From assembly GCA_025359905.1 (NCBI GenBank), contig JANYDF010000160.1, positions 1 to 59,473 on the forward strand: DNA of 59,473 nucleotides, given 5' to 3'. Position numbers and translations under genes: made by a program. The notes beneath the pieces were generated by a model that worked only from the letters and a program-made list of their open reading frames with translations, had not been told where the DNA came from and searched no databases. Source of the stretch: Rhodospirillales bacterium (GTDB lineage: Bacteria > Pseudomonadota > Alphaproteobacteria > Acetobacterales > Acetobacteraceae). Below, piece by piece: positions 52,745 to 59,473 of the stretch. Numbering within the stretch: the first letter of the stretch is position 1; each line of letters opens with the position of its first letter.

Positions 52745-53518
52745 CTAACGGGCTCCAGACAATTGCACGCCACCGCGCCGGCCCGCGAGCAGCACGCCCG
52801 CCATCGCCAGCCAAGTGATCAAGAAGCTCAACGTGGACAGCGCCGCCGCCTCGGTGGGCGCGTTCTGGCCGACTTCGTTGATCAGCACGGCGAAGGTATG
52901 AAACAACAGCACATTGGCAAAGGTGAATTCGCCCATCACCACCGCCAGCGTCAACAACGTGCTGCCAACCAGTGCCGTGCGCAAATTCGGCAGCACGATC
53001 AGCCGGATGATCTGGCCCATATCGGCCCCCAGGCTCTGCCCGGCCTCGGTCAGCGTGGTCAGATCAATCGCGCGGATGCCGACGTCGATGGCGCGGTAGG
53101 CGTATGGCAGGGCCAGGAAGAAATACGGGATCACCAGATAGAACGGCGTGCCGATCAGCCATTCCGGGCCGCTGAACAACGCCGACAGCCCGGCGACCAG
53201 GGCGATGGCCGGCACCACGAACGGCAGCGCGGCGATGAATTCGAACAGCGGGCGCAGGCGCGGCGCATACAGGTTCATGAACACCATCGCGGGCACCAGC
53301 AGCACCACCAGCGCAGCACAGGTGGCCAGCGCCAGTTCGACCGACACCACCAAGCTGCGCACGATGTTCGGGCGCTGCAACAGCGTGACATAGGCCGAAA
53401 TGCCGTAATGGCCACGGCCTTCCCACAGGCTGAAAATCACCGTCAGCACCAGCGGGCCGATGAAATACACCGCCGCCAGCGCCAAAATAATCCAGCCGCC
53501 AACCCCGAGCCGCTTCAT
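52745..53518 (-). CDS. ABC transporter permease (PotC/PhnV-like)
   Basis: This 257-residue permease has six membrane spans and the coupling-loop region 'DLTTLTEAGQSLGADMGQIIRLIVLP'-like segment at about residues 150-176. It forms a heterodimer with the preceding gene product. Start ATG overlaps the previous stop (ATGA). The substrate class is set by the binding protein, most likely a polyamine, ferric iron or aminophosphonate; the sequence alone cannot decide. Confidence 0.88.
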   Translation of the reverse strand: MKRLGVGGWIILALAAVYFIGPLVLTVIFSLWEGRGHYGISAYVTLLQRPNIVRSLVVSVELALATCAALVVLLVPAMVFMNLYAPRLRPLFEFIAALPFVVPAIALVAGLSALFSGPEWLIGTPFYLVIPYFFLALPYAYRAIDVGIRAIDLTTLTEAGQSLGADMGQIIRLIVLPNLRTALVGSTLLTLAVVMGEFTFANVLLFHTFAVLINEVGQNAPTEAAALSTLSFLITWLAMAGVLLAGRRGGVQLSGAR

Positions 53519-54354
53519 TTATGCCACCGTGACGCACGCTTGGACGCCGCCGCACTCAGGCCCAGCACGCCGACCATCACCACGATCATGCCGACCGACA
53601 GCGCCGCCCCAGTCTGCGGCGAGCTCATCACGTCGCCGGACAGCACGTTGCCGATCTCGGTGGTCAGCAGCGCCAGATTGCCCGAGGTGAGCGCGTAGGC
53701 GGTGGCGTAGGCGGAAAACGCCGAACCGAACAGCAGGATGAACGAGGAGAACAGCGACGGCAGCAGCACCGGCAGACCCACCATGCGCCAGTATTGCGCG
53801 GGCGTGGCACCCAGATTCTCGCACGCCTCGCGCCATTCGACGCGCAAGCCTTGCAGTGCCGGGGTGATGATGATGACCATCAACGGAATTTGAAAATAGC
53901 AGTACACCACGGTCAGGCCGGTGATGCTGTACAGCGTGAAACCCATGCTGTACAAATCGATGCCGATGCTTTTCAGCCCCTGAGTCAGCAGCCCGAGCGA
54001 GCCGAGCGTGGCGACAAAGCCGAACGCCAGCGGCACGCCGCCGAAATTGGCCGCCACCGCGCTGAAACTGGTCACCGCCGAGCGCAGGCTTTCCGGGGCC
54101 GACGGCTTCAATACCGTGTGCGCGATCAACCCGCCCGCGATCACGCCGACCAGCGCCGAGACGGCGGACAGTTCGATTGAATTGCGAAACGCCACCAGAT
54201 AGCGATACTCGCCGAGCGCCAGCAGGTAGTCGAAGGTAAACCCATCCTCCCCGGTCACCGCCTGCGCGGCGAGCATGGCAGTGGGGGCCAGCATGAACAA
54301 TGCAGCAAAGGCGACGAAAGCAAAAATGAAAAAATAGGGGATGATGAAACGCAT
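53515..54354 (-). CDS. ABC transporter permease (PotB/PhnU-like)
   Basis: This 279-residue permease has a first span 'FFIFAFVAFAALFMLAP', a periplasmic loop, and the conserved 'WREACENLGATPAQYWRMV' coupling loop near residues 170-190. I chose ATG 54354; a longer frame begins inside the dispersed repeat and adds non-membrane sequence. It is followed by the second permease with a 4-base overlap and preceded by a 159-base gap containing a repeat and hairpin. Confidence 0.88.
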   Translation of the reverse strand: MRFIIPYFFIFAFVAFAALFMLAPTAMLAAQAVTGEDGFTFDYLLALGEYRYLVAFRNSIELSAVSALVGVIAGGLIAHTVLKPSAPESLRSAVTSFSAVAANFGGVPLAFGFVATLGSLGLLTQGLKSIGIDLYSMGFTLYSITGLTVVYCYFQIPLMVIIITPALQGLRVEWREACENLGATPAQYWRMVGLPVLLPSLFSSFILLFGSAFSAYATAYALTSGNLALLTTEIGNVLSGDVMSSPQTGAALSVGMIVVMVGVLGLSAAASKRASRWHK

Positions 54355-54392
54355 GAATGGTCCCAAAAAGGGGCAAGCCGCTAAAGCAACTC

Positions 54393-54499
54393 CGTCATTG
54401 CCAGGCTTGACCCGGCAATTGCAGGCCACACGAAGAACGGCGGGAGTGTCCCACCGTTCTTTACGCGGTCAGCAATGCGCGGATCAAGTCCGCGCATGA
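54393..54499. repeat. Dispersed two-palindrome repeat, copy C, with inner hairpin
   Basis: Left palindrome about 54393-54420 (TTGCCAGGCTTGACCCGGCAA core) and right palindrome 54473-54499 (ATGCGCGGATCAAGTCCGCG then CATGAC). Between them is a near-perfect 12-bp stem (54434-54445 with 54449-54460, 3-base loop). The element sits between the binding-protein and first permease genes of the importer, where it can act as an mRNA-stabilising or attenuating structure. Confidence 0.75.
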
Positions 54500-54513
54500 C
54501 GCCGGATTTGGCC

Positions 54514-55641
54514 TTAGCCCAGCTTCACAACCTTCGGCCACATATCGGCCAGCGCCTTCTTCGCCGCCGTGCTCTGGTCGGCGGTGGCGAACTTCACCGC
54601 CTTGTAGGCATCGGCGGACGGCAGGTTCTTCAGCACGTCGGCCGGGATCTTGCCAGCGGCGACCATGGCGTTGAAGCGGATCGGGTGGGCGAAGCCGCCG
54701 AGGAACGCCAGCTGGCCTTCGTCGCTGTACAGGTATTCCATCCACAGCTTGGCGTTGTTCGGGTGCGGCGCGTAGGCGCTGATCGCCTGGCAGTAGTAGT
54801 TGCCGAACGGCGGAGCCTGCTCCGGCAGCACGACCTGGATATCGACTTTACCCTTGGCGCCGTCCTTGATGGCGAGGTTCAGGTAGTCCCAGTTGATCAG
54901 GATCGGCGTCTGGCCGCTGGTCAGGCTGGCGGTGGTGCCCTTCACCGGGTTGTAGTTGCCGGCGGCGTTCAGCTTGCCGAAGAACTCGATGCCGGGGGCG
55001 ATGTTGTCGTACGAACCACCGTTGCCGAGAGCGGCGGCGAACACCGCGCCGAACGCTGCACCGGCGCCGAGCGGGTTGCCGTTCAGCGCAACCATGCCCT
55101 TGTACTCAGGCTTCAGCAGATCGGCCCACGTGCGCGGCATGTTCTTGACCACGGACATGTTGGCGCCGAACGACACCACGCCGAAGTAGTCGCCGTACCA
55201 CAGGCCATCGGCGTTCTTCACGTCGGCCGGAATCTCGTCCCAGGTGGCGACCTTGTACGGCTGGAACAGCTTTTCGGCGGTGCCGGTCAGTGCGAAAGCC
55301 GGGCCGACGTCCACCACATCCGGGGCGCGCGACTGGCTTTTCAGGCTGCGGATCGCTTGCAGTTCCTCGGCCGAGCTGCCGTCCGGATTGGCGTCGTCGA
55401 TCTTGACGCCATACAGCTTCTCGAAGTTGTCCATCAGCAGGCCGTAATTGGCCCAGTCGCGCGGTAGCGTGATGACGTTCAGCGCGCCCTCGGCCTTCGC
55501 GGCGGCGATCAGGTCGGCCATGCCGGCCGCTTCGGCGCGGCGGGCGCCAAAGCCGGTCAGGCCAGCGCCAGCCAGACCGGCGGCGGCGGTGAGCTTCAGC
55601 GCGTTGCGGCGGCTGAACGAGACGCGGGAGATATCGGACAT
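54514..55641 (-). CDS. ABC transporter substrate-binding protein, Tat-type signal
   Basis: The 375-residue protein begins with 'SFSRRNALKLTAAAGLAGAG', a twin-arginine-like signal (SRRNALK) followed by 'RRAEA', then a type-2 periplasmic binding protein ('AKAEGALNVITLPRDWANYG', 'TGQTPILINWDYL'-like region near 245-260). It resembles binding proteins for ferric iron, spermidine/putrescine or 2-aminoethylphosphonate. ATG 55641 is chosen for the signal peptide; upstream codons are non-conserved. It is the first gene of the importer, and a Tat signal would mean export in folded form. Confidence 0.88.
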   Translation of the reverse strand: MSDISRVSFSRRNALKLTAAAGLAGAGLTGFGARRAEAAGMADLIAAAKAEGALNVITLPRDWANYGLLMDNFEKLYGVKIDDANPDGSSAEELQAIRSLKSQSRAPDVVDVGPAFALTGTAEKLFQPYKVATWDEIPADVKNADGLWYGDYFGVVSFGANMSVVKNMPRTWADLLKPEYKGMVALNGNPLGAGAAFGAVFAAALGNGGSYDNIAPGIEFFGKLNAAGNYNPVKGTTASLTSGQTPILINWDYLNLAIKDGAKGKVDIQVVLPEQAPPFGNYYCQAISAYAPHPNNAKLWMEYLYSDEGQLAFLGGFAHPIRFNAMVAAGKIPADVLKNLPSADAYKAVKFATADQSTAAKKALADMWPKVVKLG

Positions 55642-55753
55642 AAAGGCGCTCCGGATGGTGAAAAGTCCGCGCGTCCTCTGTCCCCGATGGCGACCGTGGT
55701 CAAAAGAAGAATCCAAGACAATTCACGTCCGCCACGGCATCCCGCCAGCCGTG

Positions 55754-56752
55754 CTAGACCTGAAGAAATCCGACCAGCCGCTCGGCTTCCGCCACGATGG
55801 GATCGGCAATCGCCGCCGCCCGCCCGGCGCCGTCGCGCAATATCGCATCGACGCTGCCGGGATCGGCCAGCCAGCGGCGGGTTTCACTGGCAATCGGCGT
55901 GAGTTTGTTGACCAGCAATTCCGCCAGCGCGTCCTTGAACACCACGAAGCCCTTACCGCCGAATTCGCCCAGCACGCTGGCCAGATCGGTGTCCGACAAG
56001 GCGGCGTAGATACCCACCAGATTGCGCGCCTCCGGCCGCTCGGCCAGCCCATCGACCTCGCTGGGCAGCGGAAAGGCGTCGGTTTTGGCGCGCTTGACCT
56101 TGGTGGCGATGGTGTCGGCGTCGTCGGTCAGATTGATGCGGCTCTGGTCCGACGGGTCGGACTTGCTCATCTTCTTCGAGCCGTCGCGCAGGCTCATCAC
56201 CCGGGCGGCGACGCCCATGATGACCGGCTCGATCATCGGGAAGTATTCCACGCCGAAATCGTGGTTGAACTTCTGGCCGATGTCGTTGGCCAGTTCCAAA
56301 TGCTGCTTCTGGTCGTCGCCCACCGGCACGCGGGTGGCGTGATAGGCGTGGATGTCGGCGGCCATCAGGTTCGGATACACGTACAGCCCGGTCGAAACCG
56401 CCTCGCGGTCCTTGCCCGCCTTGTCCTTAAACTGCGTCATCCGGTTGAGCCAGCCGAGCCGGGCGACGCAGTTGAAAATCCACGCCAGCCGGGCGTGCGC
56501 CGCCACCGAGGACTGGGCGAACAGCAAATGCCGCTTGGGGTCGATGCCGCAGGCCAGCAGGCTGGCTGCCATCTCGCGGGTTTGGCCCGCCAGCAGCTTG
56601 GGGTCTTGCCACGTGGTGATCGCGTGCAGATCGACGACGCAATAAATGCACTCGTGACCGTCCTGCAACGTCACCCAATTGCGCATCGCGCCAAGGTAGT
56701 TGCCCAGGGTGGGAACGCCGGACGGCTGAATGCCGGAGAAGATGCGCTGCAT
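55754..56752 (-). CDS. trpS: Tryptophanyl-tRNA synthetase
   Basis: This 332-residue class I synthetase has the HIGH-like '[11 protein letters not shown]' (T-x-G-N), '[11 protein letters not shown]', '[20 protein letters not shown]' and KMSKS '[10 protein letters not shown]'. It charges tRNA-Trp. Start ATG 56752 gives the usual length and '[12 protein letters not shown]' N-terminus; a further 19 in-frame codons upstream lie in the gap after murJ. It follows murJ by 43 bases on the same strand, a common pairing in alphaproteobacteria. Confidence 0.96.
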   Translation of the reverse strand: MQRIFSGIQPSGVPTLGNYLGAMRNWVTLQDGHECIYCVVDLHAITTWQDPKLLAGQTREMAASLLACGIDPKRHLLFAQSSVAAHARLAWIFNCVARLGWLNRMTQFKDKAGKDREAVSTGLYVYPNLMAADIHAYHATRVPVGDDQKQHLELANDIGQKFNHDFGVEYFPMIEPVIMGVAARVMSLRDGSKKMSKSDPSDQSRINLTDDADTIATKVKRAKTDAFPLPSEVDGLAERPEARNLVGIYAALSDTDLASVLGEFGGKGFVVFKDALAELLVNKLTPIASETRRWLADPGSVDAILRDGAGRAAAIADPIVAEAERLVGFLQV

Positions 56753-56795
56753 TGGGGTTCGATCCGTGGAATACCAGCGGTTTGTGTGAAAGAAG

Positions 56796-58358
56796 CTAGG
56801 CCGCGTCAACCCTGCGCCGCCGCCGGCGCGTCAGCCGGCCCAGCACCTCGCGCGCATCGAACGCGCCGAGCAATTGCCCGGCGGCGAAATACGCCGCCAG
56901 CCCGCTGCCGACCAGCAAGGCCAGCCCGGCCCAGCGCAGCGCGCCGCGCGCGGCGAAATACGGGTAGACGTTGTCCTGCAACGCCCACAGCGCGAGGCCC
57001 ATGATGAGCGAGGCCGCCAGCATACGCGGCACCCGGCGGGTCAGCAGCGCGTCGCAGGCAAAATGGCCGCGCCGGAGCAGCACGAACGCCAGCGCGCCGA
57101 TATTGGCCCAGGCCGCGACGCTGGAGGCGAGCGCCGGGCCCAAATGCTGCAACGGCCCCATGAACGCCACGTTCAGCGCCAAGTTCAGCCCCACCGCCGC
57201 CATGCCGATCTTCACCGGCATCGCGGTGTCGCCGCGCGCGAAGAACGCCGGGATGAACACCTTCACCATCACGAACGCAGGCAGCCCCACCGCGTAGCTG
57301 GCCAGCGCCTGCGCCGATTTGGCGACATGCGCCGGGTCGAACGCGCCGCGCCCGAACAGCACGGTGATGATCGGCAGGCAGGTCACCAGCAGCGCCACGG
57401 CGGCCGGCAGCGTCAGCACCAGCGCGTATTCGATGGCGCGGTTCAGCGTGCCGATGGCCTCGCGCGGCGTCGCGCCATGCACCTGCCGCGACAGCGTCGG
57501 CAGCAGCGCGGTGCCGACCGCCGCCCCGATGGTGCCCAGCGGCAACTGATTGATGCGGTCGGCGTAATACAAAATCGCCACCGTGCCCGGCGGCAGCAGG
57601 CTGCCGATGATCACATCGACCGACAGATTCAGCTGCGTCACCCCGGCGCCGAGCAGCCCCGGCGCCATCCGCCGCAGCAACTGGCGCATCTCCGGCGTCA
57701 GGCGCGGGCGCGGCAGATGCAGCCGCATCCCGGCGCGGCGCACCGCCCACACCACGAGGCCAAGCTGGAAGATGCCCGATACGCTGACGCCATAGGCCAG
57801 CGCGTGCCCCGCTGTCGGCACCAGCCCGATCAGCCCGAGCATGAAGCCAATCGACGTGATGTTGTACAGCACCGGCGCGGCGGCGGCGGCGGCGAACCGG
57901 TCCAGCCCGTTCAGCACGCCGGACAGCAATGCCGTCAGGCAGATCAGCGGCATGTACGGGAACGTGATCCGCGCCAGCGCCACCACCAGCGCGAATTTCT
58001 CCGGCAACTCGGTGAAGCCCGGGGCCAGCAGCGCCATCAACTGCGGCATGAAAATCTCGGCCGCGACGGTGATGCCAAGCAGCCAGAACGCCATCACGGC
58101 GGCCGCCTGCTCGGCGAACCGCTGCGCCGGGGCGTGGCCCTGCGAGGCCAGCAGCCCGGAGAACGCCGGCACGAAGGCGGCATTGAACGCGCCCTCGCCG
58201 AACAGACGGCGGAACAGATTGGGCAGCCGGTTGGCGACAAAAAACGCATCCGCCACCGGCCCCGCGCCCAACAGGGCCGCGATCAGCACGTCGCGCGCGA
58301 AACCGAGCAACCGGCTGGCCATGGTCCAGCCGCCGACGGTGAGGATGCCACGTAGCAT
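56796..58358 (-). CDS. murJ: Lipid II flippase MurJ
   Basis: The 520-residue protein has about 14 membrane spans and the MVF signatures '[20 protein letters not shown]' at the N-terminus, '[24 protein letters not shown]'-type region at 35-58 and '[20 protein letters not shown]'. It moves lipid II across the inner membrane for peptidoglycan synthesis. The C-terminus ends in an Arg-rich tail. ATG 58358 is well placed, 45 bases from a toxin-antitoxin operator on the other side. Confidence 0.96.
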   Translation of the reverse strand: MLRGILTVGGWTMASRLLGFARDVLIAALLGAGPVADAFFVANRLPNLFRRLFGEGAFNAAFVPAFSGLLASQGHAPAQRFAEQAAAVMAFWLLGITVAAEIFMPQLMALLAPGFTELPEKFALVVALARITFPYMPLICLTALLSGVLNGLDRFAAAAAAPVLYNITSIGFMLGLIGLVPTAGHALAYGVSVSGIFQLGLVVWAVRRAGMRLHLPRPRLTPEMRQLLRRMAPGLLGAGVTQLNLSVDVIIGSLLPPGTVAILYYADRINQLPLGTIGAAVGTALLPTLSRQVHGATPREAIGTLNRAIEYALVLTLPAAVALLVTCLPIITVLFGRGAFDPAHVAKSAQALASYAVGLPAFVMVKVFIPAFFARGDTAMPVKIGMAAVGLNLALNVAFMGPLQHLGPALASSVAAWANIGALAFVLLRRGHFACDALLTRRVPRMLAASLIMGLALWALQDNVYPYFAARGALRWAGLALLVGSGLAAYFAAGQLLGAFDAREVLGRLTRRRRRRVDAA

Positions 58359-58403
58359 GGCGGGTGGTTAGCGGATGCGGGGGCGGGGCGCTATGGGGCC
58401 TGC

Positions 58404-58439
58404 GATGCTCGACAGCAAATGCTCAGATTTGCTAGCATC
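58404..58439 (+). promoter_or_regulatory. Compound inverted repeat, likely operator of the toxin-antitoxin operon
   Basis: GATGCT (58404-58409) and AGCAAAT (58414-58420) pair with ATTTGCT (58427-58433) and AGCATC (58434-58439). A direct repeat TCGACAGCAxATG also occurs at 58409-58421 and 58438-58450. It lies 28 bases before the antitoxin ATG, where ribbon-helix-helix antitoxins of this family bind to repress their own operon. Confidence 0.65.
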
Positions 58440-58467
58440 GACAGCAGATGTTTCGAAGTGACGTCAC

Positions 58468-58707
58468 ATGGCTGTCTTGACCGTTCGCAATCTGCCCGAC
58501 GAGACCCACCGCGCTCTCAAGCTGCGCGCCGCCGAGCACGGGCGCAGCACCGAAGCGGAAGTGCGCGCCATACTGGAGGCAGCGGTGCGGCCTGCCGCGC
58601 AGCTCGGCATCGGGTCCGAATTGGCCGCCTTTGCCGATGCGCTGGGCGGCGTCGAACTGGATATCCCGCCGCGCACGGACATGCCTCGGCATGTGTCATT
58701 CGATTGA
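58468..58707 (+). CDS. FitA-like ribbon-helix-helix antitoxin
   Basis: This 79-residue protein has the ribbon-helix-helix start 'MAVLTVRNLPDETHRALKLR' and 'AAEHGRSTEAEVRAILEAAV', the usual FitA/VapB N-terminus. The C-terminal part would wrap around and block the toxin. Its stop overlaps the toxin start (TTGA). It probably binds the inverted repeat just upstream. Confidence 0.92.
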   Translation: MAVLTVRNLPDETHRALKLRAAEHGRSTEAEVRAILEAAVRPAAQLGIGSELAAFADALGGVELDIPPRTDMPRHVSFD

Positions 58708-59135
58708 TCGTTCTAGATACCAACGTCATTTCAGAGGTTCTGTGGCCCGGGCGCAATCCGGCGGTGATCGCGTGGCTGGACCGGCAAGCGGTATCCACGC
58801 TGTATTTGGCAACTGTGAGCCTCGCGGAATTGCTGTCCGGCGCTGCCAATTTGCCGGATGGCAAACGCAAGGCCGAGCTTTGCGCCGGTATCGACCACGT
58901 GCTGGCGCGCCTGTTCGGCCCGCGCGTTCTGCCGTTCGATGCCGAGGCCGCGCGCGCTTACGCCAAGCTATCGTCGCAAGCGCGCCGCGCCGGACTGGCG
59001 ATTTCGGTGCCAGACGGACAGATCGCCGCCATCGCCGCCGCACACGGTTTTGCCGTCGCCACGCGCGACACCGGGCCGTTCATCGCGGCGGGCGTGCCGG
59101 TGATCAATCCATGGAACGATGATGTCATCCGATAA
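58704..59135 (+). CDS. FitB/VapC-type PIN-domain toxin
   Basis: The protein has 143 residues and starts at TTG 58704, inside the antitoxin stop ('LIVLDTNVISEVLWPGRNPA'). The PIN acidic residues are all visible: Asp in 'LDTNV', Glu in 'SLAELLSGA', Asp in 'VPDGQIAAIAA' and Asp in 'TRDTGPF'. Toxins of this family are Mg2+-dependent RNases that stop growth when the antitoxin is lost. A much longer in-frame upstream extension exists but is a shadow of the antitoxin gene. Confidence 0.92.
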   Translation: MIVLDTNVISEVLWPGRNPAVIAWLDRQAVSTLYLATVSLAELLSGAANLPDGKRKAELCAGIDHVLARLFGPRVLPFDAEAARAYAKLSSQARRAGLAISVPDGQIAAIAAAHGFAVATRDTGPFIAAGVPVINPWNDDVIR

Positions 59136-59146
59136 CCCGCCACGTC

Positions 59147-59473
59147 TCAAGCAGCCCGCCGCATCGCAGCCGCAGCGGCGGCCATTGCAAGGCCGGTCAG
59201 CACGTGCCCGGCCAGCGACGCCCAGGCCAGCGCGCCGAAGCCCATGAACGGCGGCATTCCGCCCAGCAGGCTGGCCATCACGTACATTGCGAAAACCCAC
59301 AGCGCGACGCCATACGCCGCCCCCGCGCTGTACCAGGCAAGGCCCGCCACCCGGCGCAGCAGCGGCGCCGCCACCACAACATAGCCTGCGGGAAACAGCA
59401 CCAAACCCGTCAGCAGATGCAGGATTTCCGCCGGGCTGCCGGAAACGCCGGTGGCCATCTGAATCAGCCCGGT
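59147..59473 (-). CDS. Membrane protein, DUF6789-like, partial at window edge
   Basis: The frame is open to the right edge ('TGLIQMATGVSGSPAEILHL'), with a stop at 59147. Visible are four membrane segments with a His at the start of the first ('ILHLLTGLVLFPAGYVVVAAP') and the last ('GHVLTGLAMAAAAAA'), plus 'GAAYGVALWVFAMYV'. This pattern resembles the small four-span DUF6789 proteins. The start lies outside the window; the Met at 59458 is probably internal. Function unknown. Confidence 0.6.
   Translation of the reverse strand, partial: TGLIQMATGVSGSPAEILHLLTGLVLFPAGYVVVAAPLLRRVAGLAWYSAGAAYGVALWVFAMYVMASLLGGMPPFMGFGALAWASLAGHVLTGLAMAAAAAAMRRAA

Noticed and set aside
56874-58355. Long plus-strand frame opposite murJ
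   Set aside because: Same reason: composition of a shadow frame and no start context.
1-59473. rRNA, tRNA, CRISPR arrays, prophage or intact insertion sequences
   Set aside because: None recognised on either strand by eye; a tRNAscan, Infernal or ISfinder run would be decisive.

Overview
The window is high-GC bacterial chromosome. Its core gene set (miaB-phoH-ybeY-corC, NifU-like, tsaB-rimI, a MucR-family regulator, fur-olsB, lnt followed by an XRE gene, nth, trpS, murJ) points to an alphaproteobacterium. The MucR, OlsB and lnt-XRE combination fits Rhodospirillales, probably Acetobacteraceae; that placement is inference from gene content only. No rRNA, tRNA, intact insertion sequence or CRISPR array was seen.

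Layout. (1) 1-2778: membrane sensor histidine kinase, broken in frame near 1200 and running off the left edge. (2) 2889-8163: three HupE/UreJ-type metal permease genes and a membrane-anchored parvulin (minus strand), divergent from an exported PHP-type metallohydrolase. (3) 8249-11172: small secreted protein and a membrane/spermidine-synthase fusion. (4) 11341-15147: a decaying peptide ABC transporter (binding protein with an in-frame amber codon, truncated DppC-type permease, intact DppB-type permease, no ATPase) with a proline-iminopeptidase-like hydrolase. (5) 15216-19153: two unusual genes, a J-domain-like coiled-coil protein and a 13-repeat WD40-like protein. (6) 19390-32349: one long minus-strand catabolic operon containing a second binding protein, an IclR regulator, a sugar ABC transporter with two different permeases, an SDR, a CaiB-type CoA-transferase, an enoyl-CoA hydratase, an aldose-epimerase-like protein, a broken class I CoA-transferase and an SMP-30 lactonase. 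(7) About 1 kb without recognisable genes, then a sorbosone-dehydrogenase-like protein and an EamA exporter.

(8) 35801-48859, plus strand except one gene: OlsA/PlsC-like acyltransferase, the miaB-phoH-ybeY-corC RNA and ribosome maturation operon, NifU-like, RutE-like, tsaB-rimI, TusA-like (minus), MucR-family, fur-olsB-hydroxyacid dehydrogenase, lnt and XRE. (9) 48885-51354: DUF2244 protein divergent from nth-pncA-methyltransferase-like. (10) 51364-55641: gene debris, a repeat, and an ABC importer of the iron/polyamine/phosphonate kind. (11) trpS and murJ, a FitAB-type toxin-antitoxin pair with a likely operator, and a partial membrane protein at the right edge.

Many adjacent genes overlap by ATGA, GTGA or TTGA, implying tight translational coupling. 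Several genes are visibly broken (near 1200, 11452, 12965, 20295, 20685) and gene remnants lie near 51400. A two-palindrome dispersed repeat occurs three times. The candidates for undescribed biology are the WD40/J-like pair, the metal-permease/PHP-hydrolase cluster, and the sugar-to-CoA catabolic operon.
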